Notes: generated by a model not told the origin, from the letters alone. 64,000 nucleotides of DNA from Ktedonospora formicarum (GCF_016587355.1 NZ_BNJF01000012.1:24089-88088); one strand, 5' to 3'; positions 23,733 to 33,093 are shown, counted from the first letter of the stretch. Made by a program: numbers and translations.

Positions 23733-25583
23733 ATGGCAGACCTCCTATTTGAGGGCAATGATTCACGTAGTCATCCTCCCTCAGACGCCCATACTGCTAT
23801 GCCATCGCCAGCGACGGGAGATGCATCCGTCGATCCACCTGGCATCGTCACACTGTCTGTAGCTACAGACACTTTTGAGCGAGTCGACCCGCGCACCCTC
23901 CAGATCTTCCAGGATCTCTTTCCAGGTGAGCATGGGGTCCAGTTCCTCGCCAAGCTCTTACGCCATGCACAGGTCAAACAACTCGTCCTTCCCCAGCTCG
24001 GTATCTCCACGGTCGCCGACGTGGCTGTGATCAGCGCGCAAAGCCTGCGCGCGCTGGCTCGTCTCATGGATTTTGGCTATGACACGCTCGAAAAATATAT
24101 TGTGACGCTCAGCCAACTCAAACTAGTGCATAAACAACGGGCGCGCCGACAAATCGTGCTCCACTTTCCGCTCTCGGCCTCTCAGCTCCCCGATCCAGAC
24201 GCGCTGGATCATCTGGGTGAATACCGACATAAGGTCGCGCTATTTGCGCGCCAGGTTAAACGCCGATATCTCAAGCTGCGTGCCTCCAAAAAAGGCGACT
24301 TTTATGCTGTGCGGTCGTCCTCTGTCTCAAGCGAGCCACTGGTCCTGGTACCAGCGAGCGCTACCGTCGATACTGCTCCACTTACCAGCCAGGTCCTGGA
24401 CTTGATCCTCGAAGACTTCGACCAGGTGCTTAGTACAGAACCAATAGTAGACTCTAAGACAAAAAGTCGCCTTTTGGCGCGCATGGAGGATGCGCTGCAC
24501 ATGCGCTGTGCTCGACTGGAAAGGCAACTTTCTTCTCAAAAAGGCGACTTTTCTGAAAATCGTAAAGACACATTGCCTTCCCCTCAAAAGAGAGAGTCGC
24601 CTTTCCTCTCCCAAAAAGACGACTCTCTCTCTTCACAGACACCTCTTATCGAGAAAGAGAGTCGCCTTTCCCACAAAAAAGGCGACTCTTTGAATGAGGG
24701 GCTTCCTATGGTGCCTATACGAAAAAGGCAACTTTCTTCCCCAAAAGACGACTTTAACACTGATGTTGTCGAGCAAAAAGGTGACTCTGACGCACACAAA
24801 AGGCAACTTTCTCTTGAAAAAGGCGACTCTCTCTCGCCAAAAGGCGACTTAGAAGCTTCTTTTGTCAATGGAGATCTTGCTAACGTTAACGTAATAACGT
24901 TTTTTAATAAAATTACGTTAAACGTTAGCATCGGAAGCCATTTCTTCTGTCAGGCATTTGGGGAGAAGCCCACCAAGCGAAATATCTACCGAAAAGTTTT
25001 TCAGGATGTTAATCAGGATACCCAAGCTATCTTAGGAGCCTACCTCGTTACATTGGCTCACCAACATGATGGGACGATTAAGAATCTCGCTGGCTTTTTC
25101 CTAGCTCGTTGCAAAACGTTTCATCAAGAACTTTCAGACGAAGCACAACAACTTATTACTCACTACAGTGCCTACACCTATGCTCAGGTGCAAGAAGCTC
25201 TTTCCCATTCGCAACCAGTTGTGCCAGCTCCAGGTACCCAGCCTTCGTCTCTCCAGACGTCATCCGCACCGCCTTCACATGTGCGTACTGGACCGCGACC
25301 GCCATCGGTAACCATACGTGTTCCGGTGCAATCTGGTGGTGGAATGGATCTTCAAACAGCCGAACGATTGCGCCGAACGATAAGTGCTGACCAGCGTATG
25401 CTATTCATTCCTCACGTCAGGAGACTGTTGCTGCGCGACGGATCATATGCCGTTTTTGTGGGGACAGATGATTTCCAGAAGATCCGTCAGGTACTCTTGT
25501 ACTCTGAAGAAGAGTGGTTGGCCAACAGCACTACCATGACAAGCGGCATGCAGTTGTTTAGCAAGTATCAGAAAGAGAAGTGA
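23733..25583 (+). CDS. Putative replication initiator with embedded iterons
   Basis: 616 residues. Residues about 45-150 form a helical domain ending in a winged HTH-like segment (SAQSLRALARLMDFGYDTLEKYIVTLSQLKLVHKQRARRQIVLHFPL). Residues about 187-375 are a repetitive linker (KKGDF, RQLSSQKGDF, KRQLSSPKDDF, EKGDSLSPKGDL) encoded by a 14-copy AAAGGCGACT-type DNA repeat. A conserved-looking helical domain follows (VITFFNKITLNV..FCQAFGEKPTKRNIYRKVFQDV), then a Pro/Ser linker. One copy of the 20-bp palindrome family encodes LSVATDTF at residues 41-48. It abuts dnaB (stop and start separated by 1 bp). Initiator is inferred from layout, as in RepA_N-type plasmids whose origin lies inside rep; no sequence family is certain. 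Confidence 0.55.
   Translation: MADLLFEGNDSRSHPPSDAHTAMPSPATGDASVDPPGIVTLSVATDTFERVDPRTLQIFQDLFPGEHGVQFLAKLLRHAQVKQLVLPQLGISTVADVAVISAQSLRALARLMDFGYDTLEKYIVTLSQLKLVHKQRARRQIVLHFPLSASQLPDPDALDHLGEYRHKVALFARQVKRRYLKLRASKKGDFYAVRSSSVSSEPLVLVPASATVDTAPLTSQVLDLILEDFDQVLSTEPIVDSKTKSRLLARMEDALHMRCARLERQLSSQKGDFSENRKDTLPSPQKRESPFLSQKDDSLSSQTPLIEKESRLSHKKGDSLNEGLPMVPIRKRQLSSPKDDFNTDVVEQKGDSDAHKRQLSLEKGDSLSPKGDLEASFVNGDLANVNVITFFNKITLNVSIGSHFFCQAFGEKPTKRNIYRKVFQDVNQDTQAILGAYLVTLAHQHDGTIKNLAGFFLARCKTFHQELSDEAQQLITHYSAYTYAQVQEALSHSQPVVPAPGTQPSSLQTSSAPPSHVRTGPRPPSVTIRVPVQSGGGMDLQTAERLRRTISADQRMLFIPHVRRLLLRDGSYAVFVGTDDFQKIRQVLLYSEEEWLANSTTMTSGMQLFSKYQKEK
23854..23871. repeat. SVATD palindrome, copy 1 (in coding sequence)
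   Basis: 18-bp perfect core TGTCTGTAGCTACAGACA inside the putative initiator gene, translated in the frame giving LSVATDTF. Confidence 0.85.
24291..24849. repeat. Iteron array AAAGGCGACT (14 copies) inside a gene
   Basis: Copies of AAAGG(C/T)(G/A)ACT or AAAGACGACT start at 24291, 24520, 24540, 24615, 24678, 24724, 24744, 24777, 24799, 24819 and 24840 on the plus strand and occupy 24475-24484, 24595-24604 and 24660-24669 on the minus strand. Neighbouring copies are mostly 18-22 bp apart, about two helical turns. The array ends 30 bp before an AT-rich inverted repeat. This is the organisation of an iteron-type replication origin. Confidence 0.7.
24879..24929. repeat. AT-rich inverted repeat, candidate DNA unwinding element
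   Basis: GCTAACGTT-AACGTAAT and ATTACGTTAAACGTTAGC pair with a single one-base bulge, around a very AT-rich loop (AACGTTTTTTAATAAA). It lies at the end of the iteron array, inside the same coding sequence. Confidence 0.6.
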
Positions 25584-25584
25584 G

Positions 25585-26988
25585 ATGGCAAAACAGCATG
25601 AACGCCTGCTGCCGCATAATGTCGTTGCTGAAACAGCTGTGCTTGGAAGCATCATTATCGACCCTGAGGCATTGGTTGGTATTGCCGACTTTCTTCGTGC
25701 AGAAGATTTCTATCGTGACGCGCATCGGCTTATCTACGAAGCGATGCTGGATCTTTATAACCGACGGGAGCAAGCAGATCTGGTAACTATCAGTGATGCA
25801 CTCCAACGTCGACAACGCCTGGAGGAAGTTGGCGGCGAGGACTATTTGACCTCCCTCATTAGTGGTGTGCCTACCAGTGCCAATGTTGTGTATTATGCTC
25901 GTATCGTGGAGCGTACCGCAATTCTGCGTCGATTAATTCATGCGGCAGGGGATATTGCAGGGATGGCATATGAGGCCGAGGAAGATGCGACCGATGTCGT
26001 GGATCAGGCGGAGCAGCGCATCTTTGAGATCAGCCAGCGTGCGATTCAGGTGGCAAGTGATCTTTCAATTTCCGAGTTACTGGCGTCTTATATGGCGAGG
26101 CAGGAACAGTTGATGAGTCGGGGTGCCCAATTGATGGGTGTGCCCTCTGGATTTCAGGATCTGGATCGCTTGACAGGAGGCTTTCGCAAGTCTGATCTCA
26201 TTATTCTGGCTGCCAGACCCGCCGTAGGTAAAACAAGCTGTGCGCTCAGCCTGGCCTATCAGGCAGCGGTGCAGTATGGGCAGCGTATTGGTATCTTCAG
26301 CCTGGAGATGAGCCAGGAGCAGCTTGGGGATCGGCTCATCTCCATCGCGACAGGTATCAACCTCCAGCGTGTTGGAGCAGGATTCATTGAGGATGCAGAG
26401 TGGGAGGAGATGGTCAAAGCTTCAGAGACGCTTTCTCAGGCCCAAATTCGCATTGATGGTTCGTCCTCGCTTTCACCTATGCAGCTACGTAGCCGGGTGC
26501 GGCGCTGGGTATTGGAGGAAGGTATTGATCTGGTGATCATTGATTACCTCCAGCTGATGCAACCCTCGCAGCACCAGAAACAAGAAAACCGAGTGCAGGT
26601 GATCGACGAGATTAGCCGTGAGCTCAAGATTCTGGCGCGCGAATTGAACATTCCGATTCTGGCCTTGGCGCAGCTCTCGCGAGCGGTTGAGTCGCGCCAA
26701 TCGAAAGTGCCGCAACTCTCTGACCTACGAGAATCTGGCGGCCTGGAGCAGAATGCGGATCTGGTCATCTTCATTTACCGTGATGAAGTGTATAATCCGG
26801 AAACGGAACGTAAGGGCTTCGCGGATCTCATCATTGCCAAACACCGCAATGGGCCAACTGGGCAGGTGGTACTACGCTTTGAGGCCCAGACGACACGTTT
26901 CCGTGACCTAGAGGAGATCGACCAGGATATTGAGGCGTTGGTTATGGAAGCTCAGGAAACGTTTGAGGAGGACGGCAACGATGAGTAA
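25585..26988 (+). CDS. dnaB: Replicative DNA helicase DnaB
   Basis: 467 residues, full length for DnaB. N-terminal domain (HNVVAETAVLGSIIIDPEAL..LRAEDFYRDAHRLIYEAM), then a RecA-like C-terminal domain with Walker A AARPAVGKTS near residue 210, FSLEMSQEQL, Walker B-type LVIIDYLQLM, LAQLSRAVESR and DLRESGGLEQNADLVIFIYRDE. It unwinds DNA at replication forks as a hexamer. It starts 1 bp after the stop of the putative initiator, so initiator and helicase appear to form a replication operon; a replicon-borne DnaB is a feature of large plasmids and phages. Confidence 0.93.
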   Translation: MAKQHERLLPHNVVAETAVLGSIIIDPEALVGIADFLRAEDFYRDAHRLIYEAMLDLYNRREQADLVTISDALQRRQRLEEVGGEDYLTSLISGVPTSANVVYYARIVERTAILRRLIHAAGDIAGMAYEAEEDATDVVDQAEQRIFEISQRAIQVASDLSISELLASYMARQEQLMSRGAQLMGVPSGFQDLDRLTGGFRKSDLIILAARPAVGKTSCALSLAYQAAVQYGQRIGIFSLEMSQEQLGDRLISIATGINLQRVGAGFIEDAEWEEMVKASETLSQAQIRIDGSSSLSPMQLRSRVRRWVLEEGIDLVIIDYLQLMQPSQHQKQENRVQVIDEISRELKILARELNIPILALAQLSRAVESRQSKVPQLSDLRESGGLEQNADLVIFIYRDEVYNPETERKGFADLIIAKHRNGPTGQVVLRFEAQTTRFRDLEEIDQDIEALVMEAQETFEEDGNDE

Positions 26989-27117
26989 AGAGGGTTATGA
27001 GGAATAGAGGGTTCGTTTCCGCGTAATGGAGAATGAAAAATCCACTACCAGACACTGTTGTTCTAGCGTTGCCTGTTCCAGACTCTTTGGATTGATAACT
27101 GAAAGGATTCATGATCA

Positions 27118-29472
27118 ATGCAGCACAACGAGGGCCGGAAAAAGGAAATTATTCGAGATGTGGAGCCACTTATTGAGATGCTGAAAAGCGATAATCCGGT
27201 TCGTCAACAACAATCTGCAAATGTTTTGGGGCAGTTGAAGGATACCCGCGCGGTAGGACCACTTATTGAAGCATTGAGTGATATGAATAGTGGCGTCCAG
27301 GAGACAGCAGCGAAAGCGCTTGGTCTGCTCGGTGACATTCGAGCGGTGGAGCCGCTTGAAGACACACTGAGAGATATAAATAATCGGGTACGCAGGCAAG
27401 CGGCAATAGCGTTGACGCAGCTGGATTGGCAACCAGCAAATGAGGAACAAGCTGCCTTCTTGGCGGTTGCCCAGCAAGATTGGGATCAAGCAGTGAGTTT
27501 CGGTTTGGCTGCAGTAGAGCCGTTATGCGTAGCCCTCGAAGATTTTTCAAGTGGAATTCGAGAACAAGCGGCGATAGCACTGACAAAGTTGGATTGGCAA
27601 CCAGCAAATGAGGAACAAGCAGTCTTATTGGCAATTGCCCAACAGGATTGGGATCGCGTGATCAGCTTCGGTTCAGTCGCAGTAGAGCCATTATTAGCAG
27701 CCCTCAATGGTTATAAATTTAGGATGGATTCCAGGGATATTATCACAACCTTAGGGTCGATAAAGGATGATCGTGTCATCGACCCACTACTTCAGTCACT
27801 AAGAGATATGGATTGGATGGTTCGGAAGGCGGCTGCAACGTCTCTAGGTCAACTTGGAAATGTTCGTGCGGTGGAGCCATTAATAGATGCATTGCGAGAT
27901 GATGATAGTTTGGTTCGAGAGCAGGCAGCAGTAGCGCTGATACGATTAGATTGGCAACCAGCAAATGAGGAGCAAGCTGTGGCGTTGGCAATTGCCCAAC
28001 AAGATTGGGATCGAGCGATCAGATTTGGTTCGGTCGCAGTGAAACCGATGATACAAGCATTCAGAGAGGATCCTTTGTCTGAAGCAATTCAGGAGGCATT
28101 GCGAAAATTAAACGATCCACGAGGTCTCGCGGAGATCGAAAGCTATTCTCGGAGACCTGTGCTTTCCGCGCCATCTCCTCCTCCTCGTTTCATGCAAGAA
28201 GAACAAGCATATTCGCAGCTTGAATATTCTCCACAAGCTCCTGTTAGATCCCCAATTTATTTCTCTGAGAAGCCATCTCTTCCACCAGATATATCTTCTC
28301 CCCCACAAGGAAAATCCTCTGTTGTGAGGGGGTGGGGAGGAGTCATGTTTGCATTTCTGGTGTTTCTCGTGCTGATTGCTGTCGTTGCAACCATCATTGT
28401 AAGGATGACACCGTCCGGGTCTGCGCAGCCTGCTGCGAGTATGTGGAACGGCTTTTTGTTCGTCTGCCAGATGCTCTTGTTGACAATAGTTGTGTGCTTT
28501 ACTCCCACATGTGTGTCGTTGTTTGTGCATCGAAGTAGGCGTATCGTGTCCTTGCTGATAGAGAGTACGACCTATCTCGTCGTCTTCTTAGGATTTGCTT
28601 TCTGGATGCTTGGGGCGAGGGCTTTTGGGAGTTGGCTTGTCTACGCAGCAGCTTTGGTGCTCTTGGTCGAGGTAAGTGGCCATTCTATGGAGTGGTATAA
28701 GCAGAATACACTTAAGCGTATCAGGCGCGCAGTCTCGTATACGTCTCTTGAAGTTGATGTCAAAGCGCTTGAGAAGATGACTCGGAATGAAGTGATTCTC
28801 TACATCTCTGTTCCCGTTGGACTTGTTCTTGGCACCGTTCTTGGTCTGATACTCCGTCTGACAACTGTGCAAATCCTTGTTCTGTGCCTTCAAATCGTTC
28901 TGCTGCTTGCCTCCTGTGTCCAGTTGTATTTTCTCATTATTGGGTTTCGGCGTATGGCAGATCCTTTATTCAAAACTATTCCTAGATATGTGCCAGCATT
29001 AACGAAACCGAAGCAGAAGGGCAAGAGGAAGGCACAAGCCCCAAAGGTCTCACAAGAAACAGTTGATCAACAATATATTGACGTTGCAAGTGATGTCAGT
29101 GGATTACGTATGGTCTATAAATATGACGCGCTTCTCAATACGATCTTGCTCGTTGCCTTTCTACTTATTGAGATCAAGATGTGGTTGCTTCCGATCGATC
29201 TAAAATGGCTGATTGCGAGTGTGGTGATTGCAACATGTGTGTGGAGCGAGCTTCCATATGCGATTGGACAATATCTCCTCCATACCAGAATCCTAGAGGA
29301 GTATACGGGCGGAAAATATGTTGAAATGGCAAAAAAGTTGCAGGAATATGCTCCTCTTTTTCCTCCTAAAGCTTTTATCGGGGCACTGTTAACTTCCAGT
29401 GCGGCGGGGGGGGTTCTCTATGCGCTGCTTAGCCAGATGGCGCAAGGTGCCATAGCCACATTCATCAAGTAA
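27118..29472 (+). CDS. HEAT-repeat protein with membrane domain
   Basis: 784 residues. Residues about 10-340 contain PBS-lyase-type HEAT repeats (VEPLIEML..NPVRQQQSANVLGQLKDTRAVGPLIEALSD), including three near-identical copies of the segment LDWQPANEEQA (DNA near 27423, 27591 and 27949), showing recent internal duplication. A Pro/Ser linker then leads to a membrane part with about eight hydrophobic segments from residue 400 on. The HEAT arm likely binds proteins at the cytoplasmic face. Not obviously part of replication despite its position after dnaB. Confidence 0.7.
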   Translation: MQHNEGRKKEIIRDVEPLIEMLKSDNPVRQQQSANVLGQLKDTRAVGPLIEALSDMNSGVQETAAKALGLLGDIRAVEPLEDTLRDINNRVRRQAAIALTQLDWQPANEEQAAFLAVAQQDWDQAVSFGLAAVEPLCVALEDFSSGIREQAAIALTKLDWQPANEEQAVLLAIAQQDWDRVISFGSVAVEPLLAALNGYKFRMDSRDIITTLGSIKDDRVIDPLLQSLRDMDWMVRKAAATSLGQLGNVRAVEPLIDALRDDDSLVREQAAVALIRLDWQPANEEQAVALAIAQQDWDRAIRFGSVAVKPMIQAFREDPLSEAIQEALRKLNDPRGLAEIESYSRRPVLSAPSPPPRFMQEEQAYSQLEYSPQAPVRSPIYFSEKPSLPPDISSPPQGKSSVVRGWGGVMFAFLVFLVLIAVVATIIVRMTPSGSAQPAASMWNGFLFVCQMLLLTIVVCFTPTCVSLFVHRSRRIVSLLIESTTYLVVFLGFAFWMLGARAFGSWLVYAAALVLLVEVSGHSMEWYKQNTLKRIRRAVSYTSLEVDVKALEKMTRNEVILYISVPVGLVLGTVLGLILRLTTVQILVLCLQIVLLLASCVQLYFLIIGFRRMADPLFKTIPRYVPALTKPKQKGKRKAQAPKVSQETVDQQYIDVASDVSGLRMVYKYDALLNTILLVAFLLIEIKMWLLPIDLKWLIASVVIATCVWSELPYAIGQYLLHTRILEEYTGGKYVEMAKKLQEYAPLFPPKAFIGALLTSSAAGGVLYALLSQMAQGAIATFIK

Positions 29473-29560
29473 GCAATGACTGTATCCATAACGGAAAATT
29501 GTTATTAGAGTAGACACAATCCAGGCTAGATGGCCTGGCGGGTGGAAGGACTCATAGTAT

Positions 29561-30772
29561 ATGCAACAAACGATAGAACAACCGTCACAGCAGGAGCAAC
29601 AGGCTTCTTCCGTTTCCATCTCTCAACGAGGTTGGTGGAAACGGAAAGAAATTCAGAAAAAAAATAGGCACAAGGAAACGCCACTGGATATATTTGACGC
29701 CACGAGGACCGAACCAGAGAGCTTCTACGAGCGGGCTATCGAGTGGACGCACCGGGCCGATAAAATCATCAATCTGATTCTGGGATATTTCCTCGCAGTT
29801 GCCTCGGTCCTGGGGTTCATGGATGTCTTGAGCAATGGCGAGGTGCTGGGTCATGTCCCTTTTCTCTTCTATATCTGGCTCCTTATCATGGGCCTGGGTG
29901 TTGATTTCCAGATCCTGCTGGTGATTGGGCGTGTGCCTGATCTGGCGCGTATGGTTGGGCATCCCGTCGGAAAGTGGATACTGGTGATGTTCAACATTGC
30001 CTTCCTGGCGTTCCTGGCCTATGTTTCAATAGTCATTGGTGCGGTGTTTACCCAACATCGTGACGTGCCAGGGACGATTGCGCAGGCGATGGGCATATTG
30101 GGCATCAACTCAACAAATTTTGTCTATGAGCGTGCAGCACTTGCCACCTTTCTGCTAATTCTGATGGCGATAGACAGGACGATGGAACGTTGGCGTATGC
30201 AGATCGCCGCATCGAATCGTCAGCAACAACAAGGCGATGTGCAAGTTCAACATGAAGAGCGTCAGGAACAGGTGAGCAGTGCATCACAAACCGAGCAGCG
30301 TGTTCAGACAAGCGAACTTACCCAGGTCATTCAGGCGATGCAGGAGATGAACGCGCAGAACTTGGCCGCATTGCATACCATGAACGACAAAGCGATGCAA
30401 CAGTTCTCTCAAGTCACGGTCGAACTGGTACGTGAGACGATAGAGCGAACAGTTGCTACGATCATGTTACCAGGTGCAACACCTCAGACGCTTGCTGTGC
30501 CAGCACGTACCTCTCAGAATGCACACAACCGTAGACAGTCCATATCACAAGAGGGCGAACAGCAGCGTAGTCAGGAGCGTGATACAGAGGCTATGAGCGC
30601 GCTTGAGAAGCCCGAAAGGGGCGAACAAGATATGCGCTATTATGGCGAACTCATTGAAACCATGTATCGAGGAAACAACAATCTGACAGTGACAGAGATT
30701 GTCGATCAGGTTGGGTGTTCGCGTAGCACGGCGTCAAAATGGCTCAAGCGTGTGAAGCCAGTCGAAGCATGA
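29561..30772 (+). CDS. Membrane protein with C-terminal HTH
   Basis: 403 residues. About four hydrophobic segments between residues 65 and 210 (ILGYFLAVASVLGFMDVL; FLFYIWLLIMGLGVDFQILLVI; LVMFNIAFLAFLAYVSIVIGAVF; AALATFLLILMAI), a Gln-rich coiled-coil region (215-300), and a C-terminal HTH (NLTVTEIVDQVGCSRSTASKWLKRV). It may be a membrane-tethered regulator linking envelope state or replicon position to DNA. A palindrome copy lies 14 bp after its stop. Confidence 0.6.
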   Translation: MQQTIEQPSQQEQQASSVSISQRGWWKRKEIQKKNRHKETPLDIFDATRTEPESFYERAIEWTHRADKIINLILGYFLAVASVLGFMDVLSNGEVLGHVPFLFYIWLLIMGLGVDFQILLVIGRVPDLARMVGHPVGKWILVMFNIAFLAFLAYVSIVIGAVFTQHRDVPGTIAQAMGILGINSTNFVYERAALATFLLILMAIDRTMERWRMQIAASNRQQQQGDVQVQHEERQEQVSSASQTEQRVQTSELTQVIQAMQEMNAQNLAALHTMNDKAMQQFSQVTVELVRETIERTVATIMLPGATPQTLAVPARTSQNAHNRRQSISQEGEQQRSQERDTEAMSALEKPERGEQDMRYYGELIETMYRGNNNLTVTEIVDQVGCSRSTASKWLKRVKPVEA

Positions 30773-30785
30773 AGTATAGACAAGG

Positions 30786-30811
30786 AGAGTGTCTGTAGCT
30801 ACAGACACTCT
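30786..30811. repeat. SVATD palindrome, copy 2 (intergenic)
   Basis: 26-bp perfect palindrome around core GTGTCTGTAGCTACAGACAC with AGA/TCT outer arms, 14 bp after a stop codon. Confidence 0.9.
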
Positions 30812-30965
30812 AGGGCAAGAGCTGAAGAATCACGGTCCAAAGTGTTTTGTCGCCATATGTCTTTGGTACAGTTATGTATTGTGGGCGTCTGGGAATTATG
30901 AATGAGATCATTGATTTGGTTGGCCATCATGCAACAGTGGTTATAGCTTCTTCATAAAGAGGTAA

Positions 30966-32480
30966 ATGGAAGTGAATAACAAGGAAGGTTTTATGGGAAC
31001 TGGCCATAGCATTGTTTTTTATTCCTGGCAATCTGATCTTCCCAATGCAACGAATCGGGGGTTTATTGAAGAAGCCTTGAAAAGGGCTGTCAAGACGATA
31101 CAAAACGATGATTCTATCATAACTGCTCCGAGATTAGAGCGTGATACTCTTGGTATTCCTGGTTCTCCCGATATCTCGCAAACGATCTTCGACAAAATTG
31201 AGCAGGCAGATGTTTTTGTCTGTGATGTTTCTATCATTAACACAAAGTCTTTTAATGAGCGGCAAGACCGTCCAACTCCTAATCCTAATGTACTGATTGA
31301 ATTAGGTTACGCTTTGAAGAAACTTGGGCCTCATCGCGTCATTATGGTGTTAAACGCGGCTTATGGTGAGCCGGAGTTATTACCATTCGACTTACGGATG
31401 CGTCGAGTACTTCGCTATTTGATGCCAGATAAGGCCAATGAACGAGCCTCCGAACGAAAGCGTTTAGAAGGAATCTTGACCGAGTCTATACGGACCATTC
31501 TTCGGGAGTTAAGTGTAACAACGTCTAGCAAAATTCTTGAATCAAAACCCCTTGTTGAACAAATATGTTTAGCAATTACAGAGGGGCATTCCACTCAGGA
31601 ATGGCTGTGTCGGCAATACATGAAAGATTTTGCCAAACAGATTGTAGTATTAGCTCCCCAACTTCGCGTCGCTTCTACAGTGCCACAGGACGAACGGCTA
31701 ATTCAATCTATCGGGAACTCTACTTCACTTGTTTTAGAGTTTCTTAAGCTAGCACAAATCATTGCTATTGTTGAGACTTCTCAGAAAGCGGCAATGGCTT
31801 TGTATAAGGGTTTTGAGAATATTCTAGCCTTGTACACCTATCCTCCTTCTTCGAATCCGTCAGCAGTAAATGAAGGAGATCATGATTTTGCAAAATTTTT
31901 AGGTCATGAGGTATTCGTTGCTTTTTTTGCATTCCTTATCCAAGAGGAGCGATGGGAACTCATGGCAGATCTTTTTGAAGAAGATTTTTATGTACGCATC
32001 GCGCATTTTGGCCAACCTGAGCATGTGAACTTTACTGTGTTCTCTCAACCTATCAGGTTATTACGGCGTCGTGCTCATCGGTTAAAGCTACAGAATGTAT
32101 CGCCTCATTCAGATCTGCTCATGAAGCGATATAGAGAAGGCAAGCTAAAAAATGCTCTATCATTTGAAAGCTTCATGGCTTCAGATTATTTACTTTATTT
32201 GCGAGGAGCATTTCAGTTAGATGAACAGTATCAATTACCTGATGCGTTTCTTCCTGCATGGCCTCCTTGGAGCACCTTCTATATGCATCGATTACCTGAT
32301 TATCTGTACAAAGCAGAGCGCCGTAAATATGCGGAACAACTGCTAGTTTCTTTAGATATTCAAGACATTCCGTCTCTAAGTAGACGGGTGAAAAAAGCAA
32401 CGGAAGATTGGGAGAACTTGTGGGGCAAGACAAGACGTTTAGAAGCCTTGAATTTCAATGCAATTGGAAGTAGGCCTTAG
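30966..32480 (+). CDS. TIR-like/nucleotide-binding domain protein, possible defence effector
   Basis: 504 residues; an alternative start at 30993 (MGTGHSIVFYSWQSD) has a better AAGGAAGG site. The first ~160 residues hold SIVFYSWQSDLPNATNRGFIEEAL, GSPDISQTIFDKIEQADVFVCDVSIIN and PNPNVLIELGYALKKLG, a TIR/deoxyribosyltransferase-like Rossmann pattern with the ELGYA motif near the expected active-site Glu. Such domains bind or cleave NAD-like nucleotides in immune effectors. The remaining ~340 residues are helical and unassigned, probably a sensor. Neighbours are DinD-like and HEPN-like genes. Confidence 0.6.
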   Translation: MEVNNKEGFMGTGHSIVFYSWQSDLPNATNRGFIEEALKRAVKTIQNDDSIITAPRLERDTLGIPGSPDISQTIFDKIEQADVFVCDVSIINTKSFNERQDRPTPNPNVLIELGYALKKLGPHRVIMVLNAAYGEPELLPFDLRMRRVLRYLMPDKANERASERKRLEGILTESIRTILRELSVTTSSKILESKPLVEQICLAITEGHSTQEWLCRQYMKDFAKQIVVLAPQLRVASTVPQDERLIQSIGNSTSLVLEFLKLAQIIAIVETSQKAAMALYKGFENILALYTYPPSSNPSAVNEGDHDFAKFLGHEVFVAFFAFLIQEERWELMADLFEEDFYVRIAHFGQPEHVNFTVFSQPIRLLRRRAHRLKLQNVSPHSDLLMKRYREGKLKNALSFESFMASDYLLYLRGAFQLDEQYQLPDAFLPAWPPWSTFYMHRLPDYLYKAERRKYAEQLLVSLDIQDIPSLSRRVKKATEDWENLWGKTRRLEALNFNAIGSRP

Positions 32481-32499
32481 CAAAGAAAAGAGCATTCGT

Positions 32500-32869
32500 A
32501 TGCAAATGGACAACTTCCCAATTGTCGATGACATGATTGAGATTATCAAGGATATGGCAAATACCGAAGAGGAGACCTTAGAAGAACTTCGACAAACTGG
32601 CTGGACTCCTCGCGCATGAGCTAATGAATTGCTCGTGCGTCGCAAGAAAGTGCAGCGCCGGCAGTTGCGTGAGGACTTTGCATTCATCCCTGAATTACAA
32701 TATTTGTGTATTGTGCGAGGCAGATCTGCGAGCTTGTGCGACGGAGCAATGCACCCGTTGCGGCCGCCTCTTTGAGAAGACGGGTGTGCGTGATGATCCC
32801 TGTCCGTTTTGTGCCTATTGGGATTGGCGAGTGCGCAGCGCGCAAGGGCAAAAGAAACATCGAAGGTAG
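32500..32869 (+). pseudogene. Decayed small zinc-ribbon gene
   Basis: A 39-codon frame (ATG 32500: MQMDNFPIVDDMIEII..GWTPRA) ends at a TGA (32617-32619), but the same frame continues with protein-like sequence ANELLVRRKKVQRRQLREDFAFIPELQ. Near 32700 the coding signal shifts to another frame, giving NICVLCEADLRACA..CTRCGRLFEKTG..DPCPFCAYWDW, a clear double CxxC zinc ribbon. One nonsense codon plus one frameshift would unite them into a ~120-aa protein. Alternatively two small genes (32500-32619 and 32624-32869). Confidence 0.45.
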
Positions 32870-32872
32870 CGC

Positions 32873-32922
32873 TTCTCTTGCCAGAAAGTGTCTGTAGCTA
32901 CAGACACTTTCTGGCAAGAGAA
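32873..32922. repeat. SVATD palindrome, copy 3 (50 bp, intergenic)
   Basis: Perfect 50-bp palindrome: the 20-bp core flanked by complementary arms (TTCTCTTGCCAGAAA on the left and its exact complement on the right). Begins 4 bp after the preceding stop. Confidence 0.9.
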
Positions 32923-33093
32923 AAGTGGATAGTGTTCAAGGAATCTGGCACAGAGACAACTGAATTTCCAGACTGGTCTCAAGAGGAGCATTGAGAACAT
33001 TGTTTTGTAGGTTGTGAGTTAAATGGGTAGGGCCATCAATGGCAGGTATGTGCCTAGTTGGGAACGTTCTCGCTAGACGCTGGAGGAAAAACA

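Noticed and set aside
24520..24849. Simple protein-repeat expansion as the only explanation of the AAAGGCGACT repeats
   Set aside because: Copies occur in both orientations and keep two-turn spacing, so a pure peptide repeat does not account for them; kept as an iteron hypothesis.
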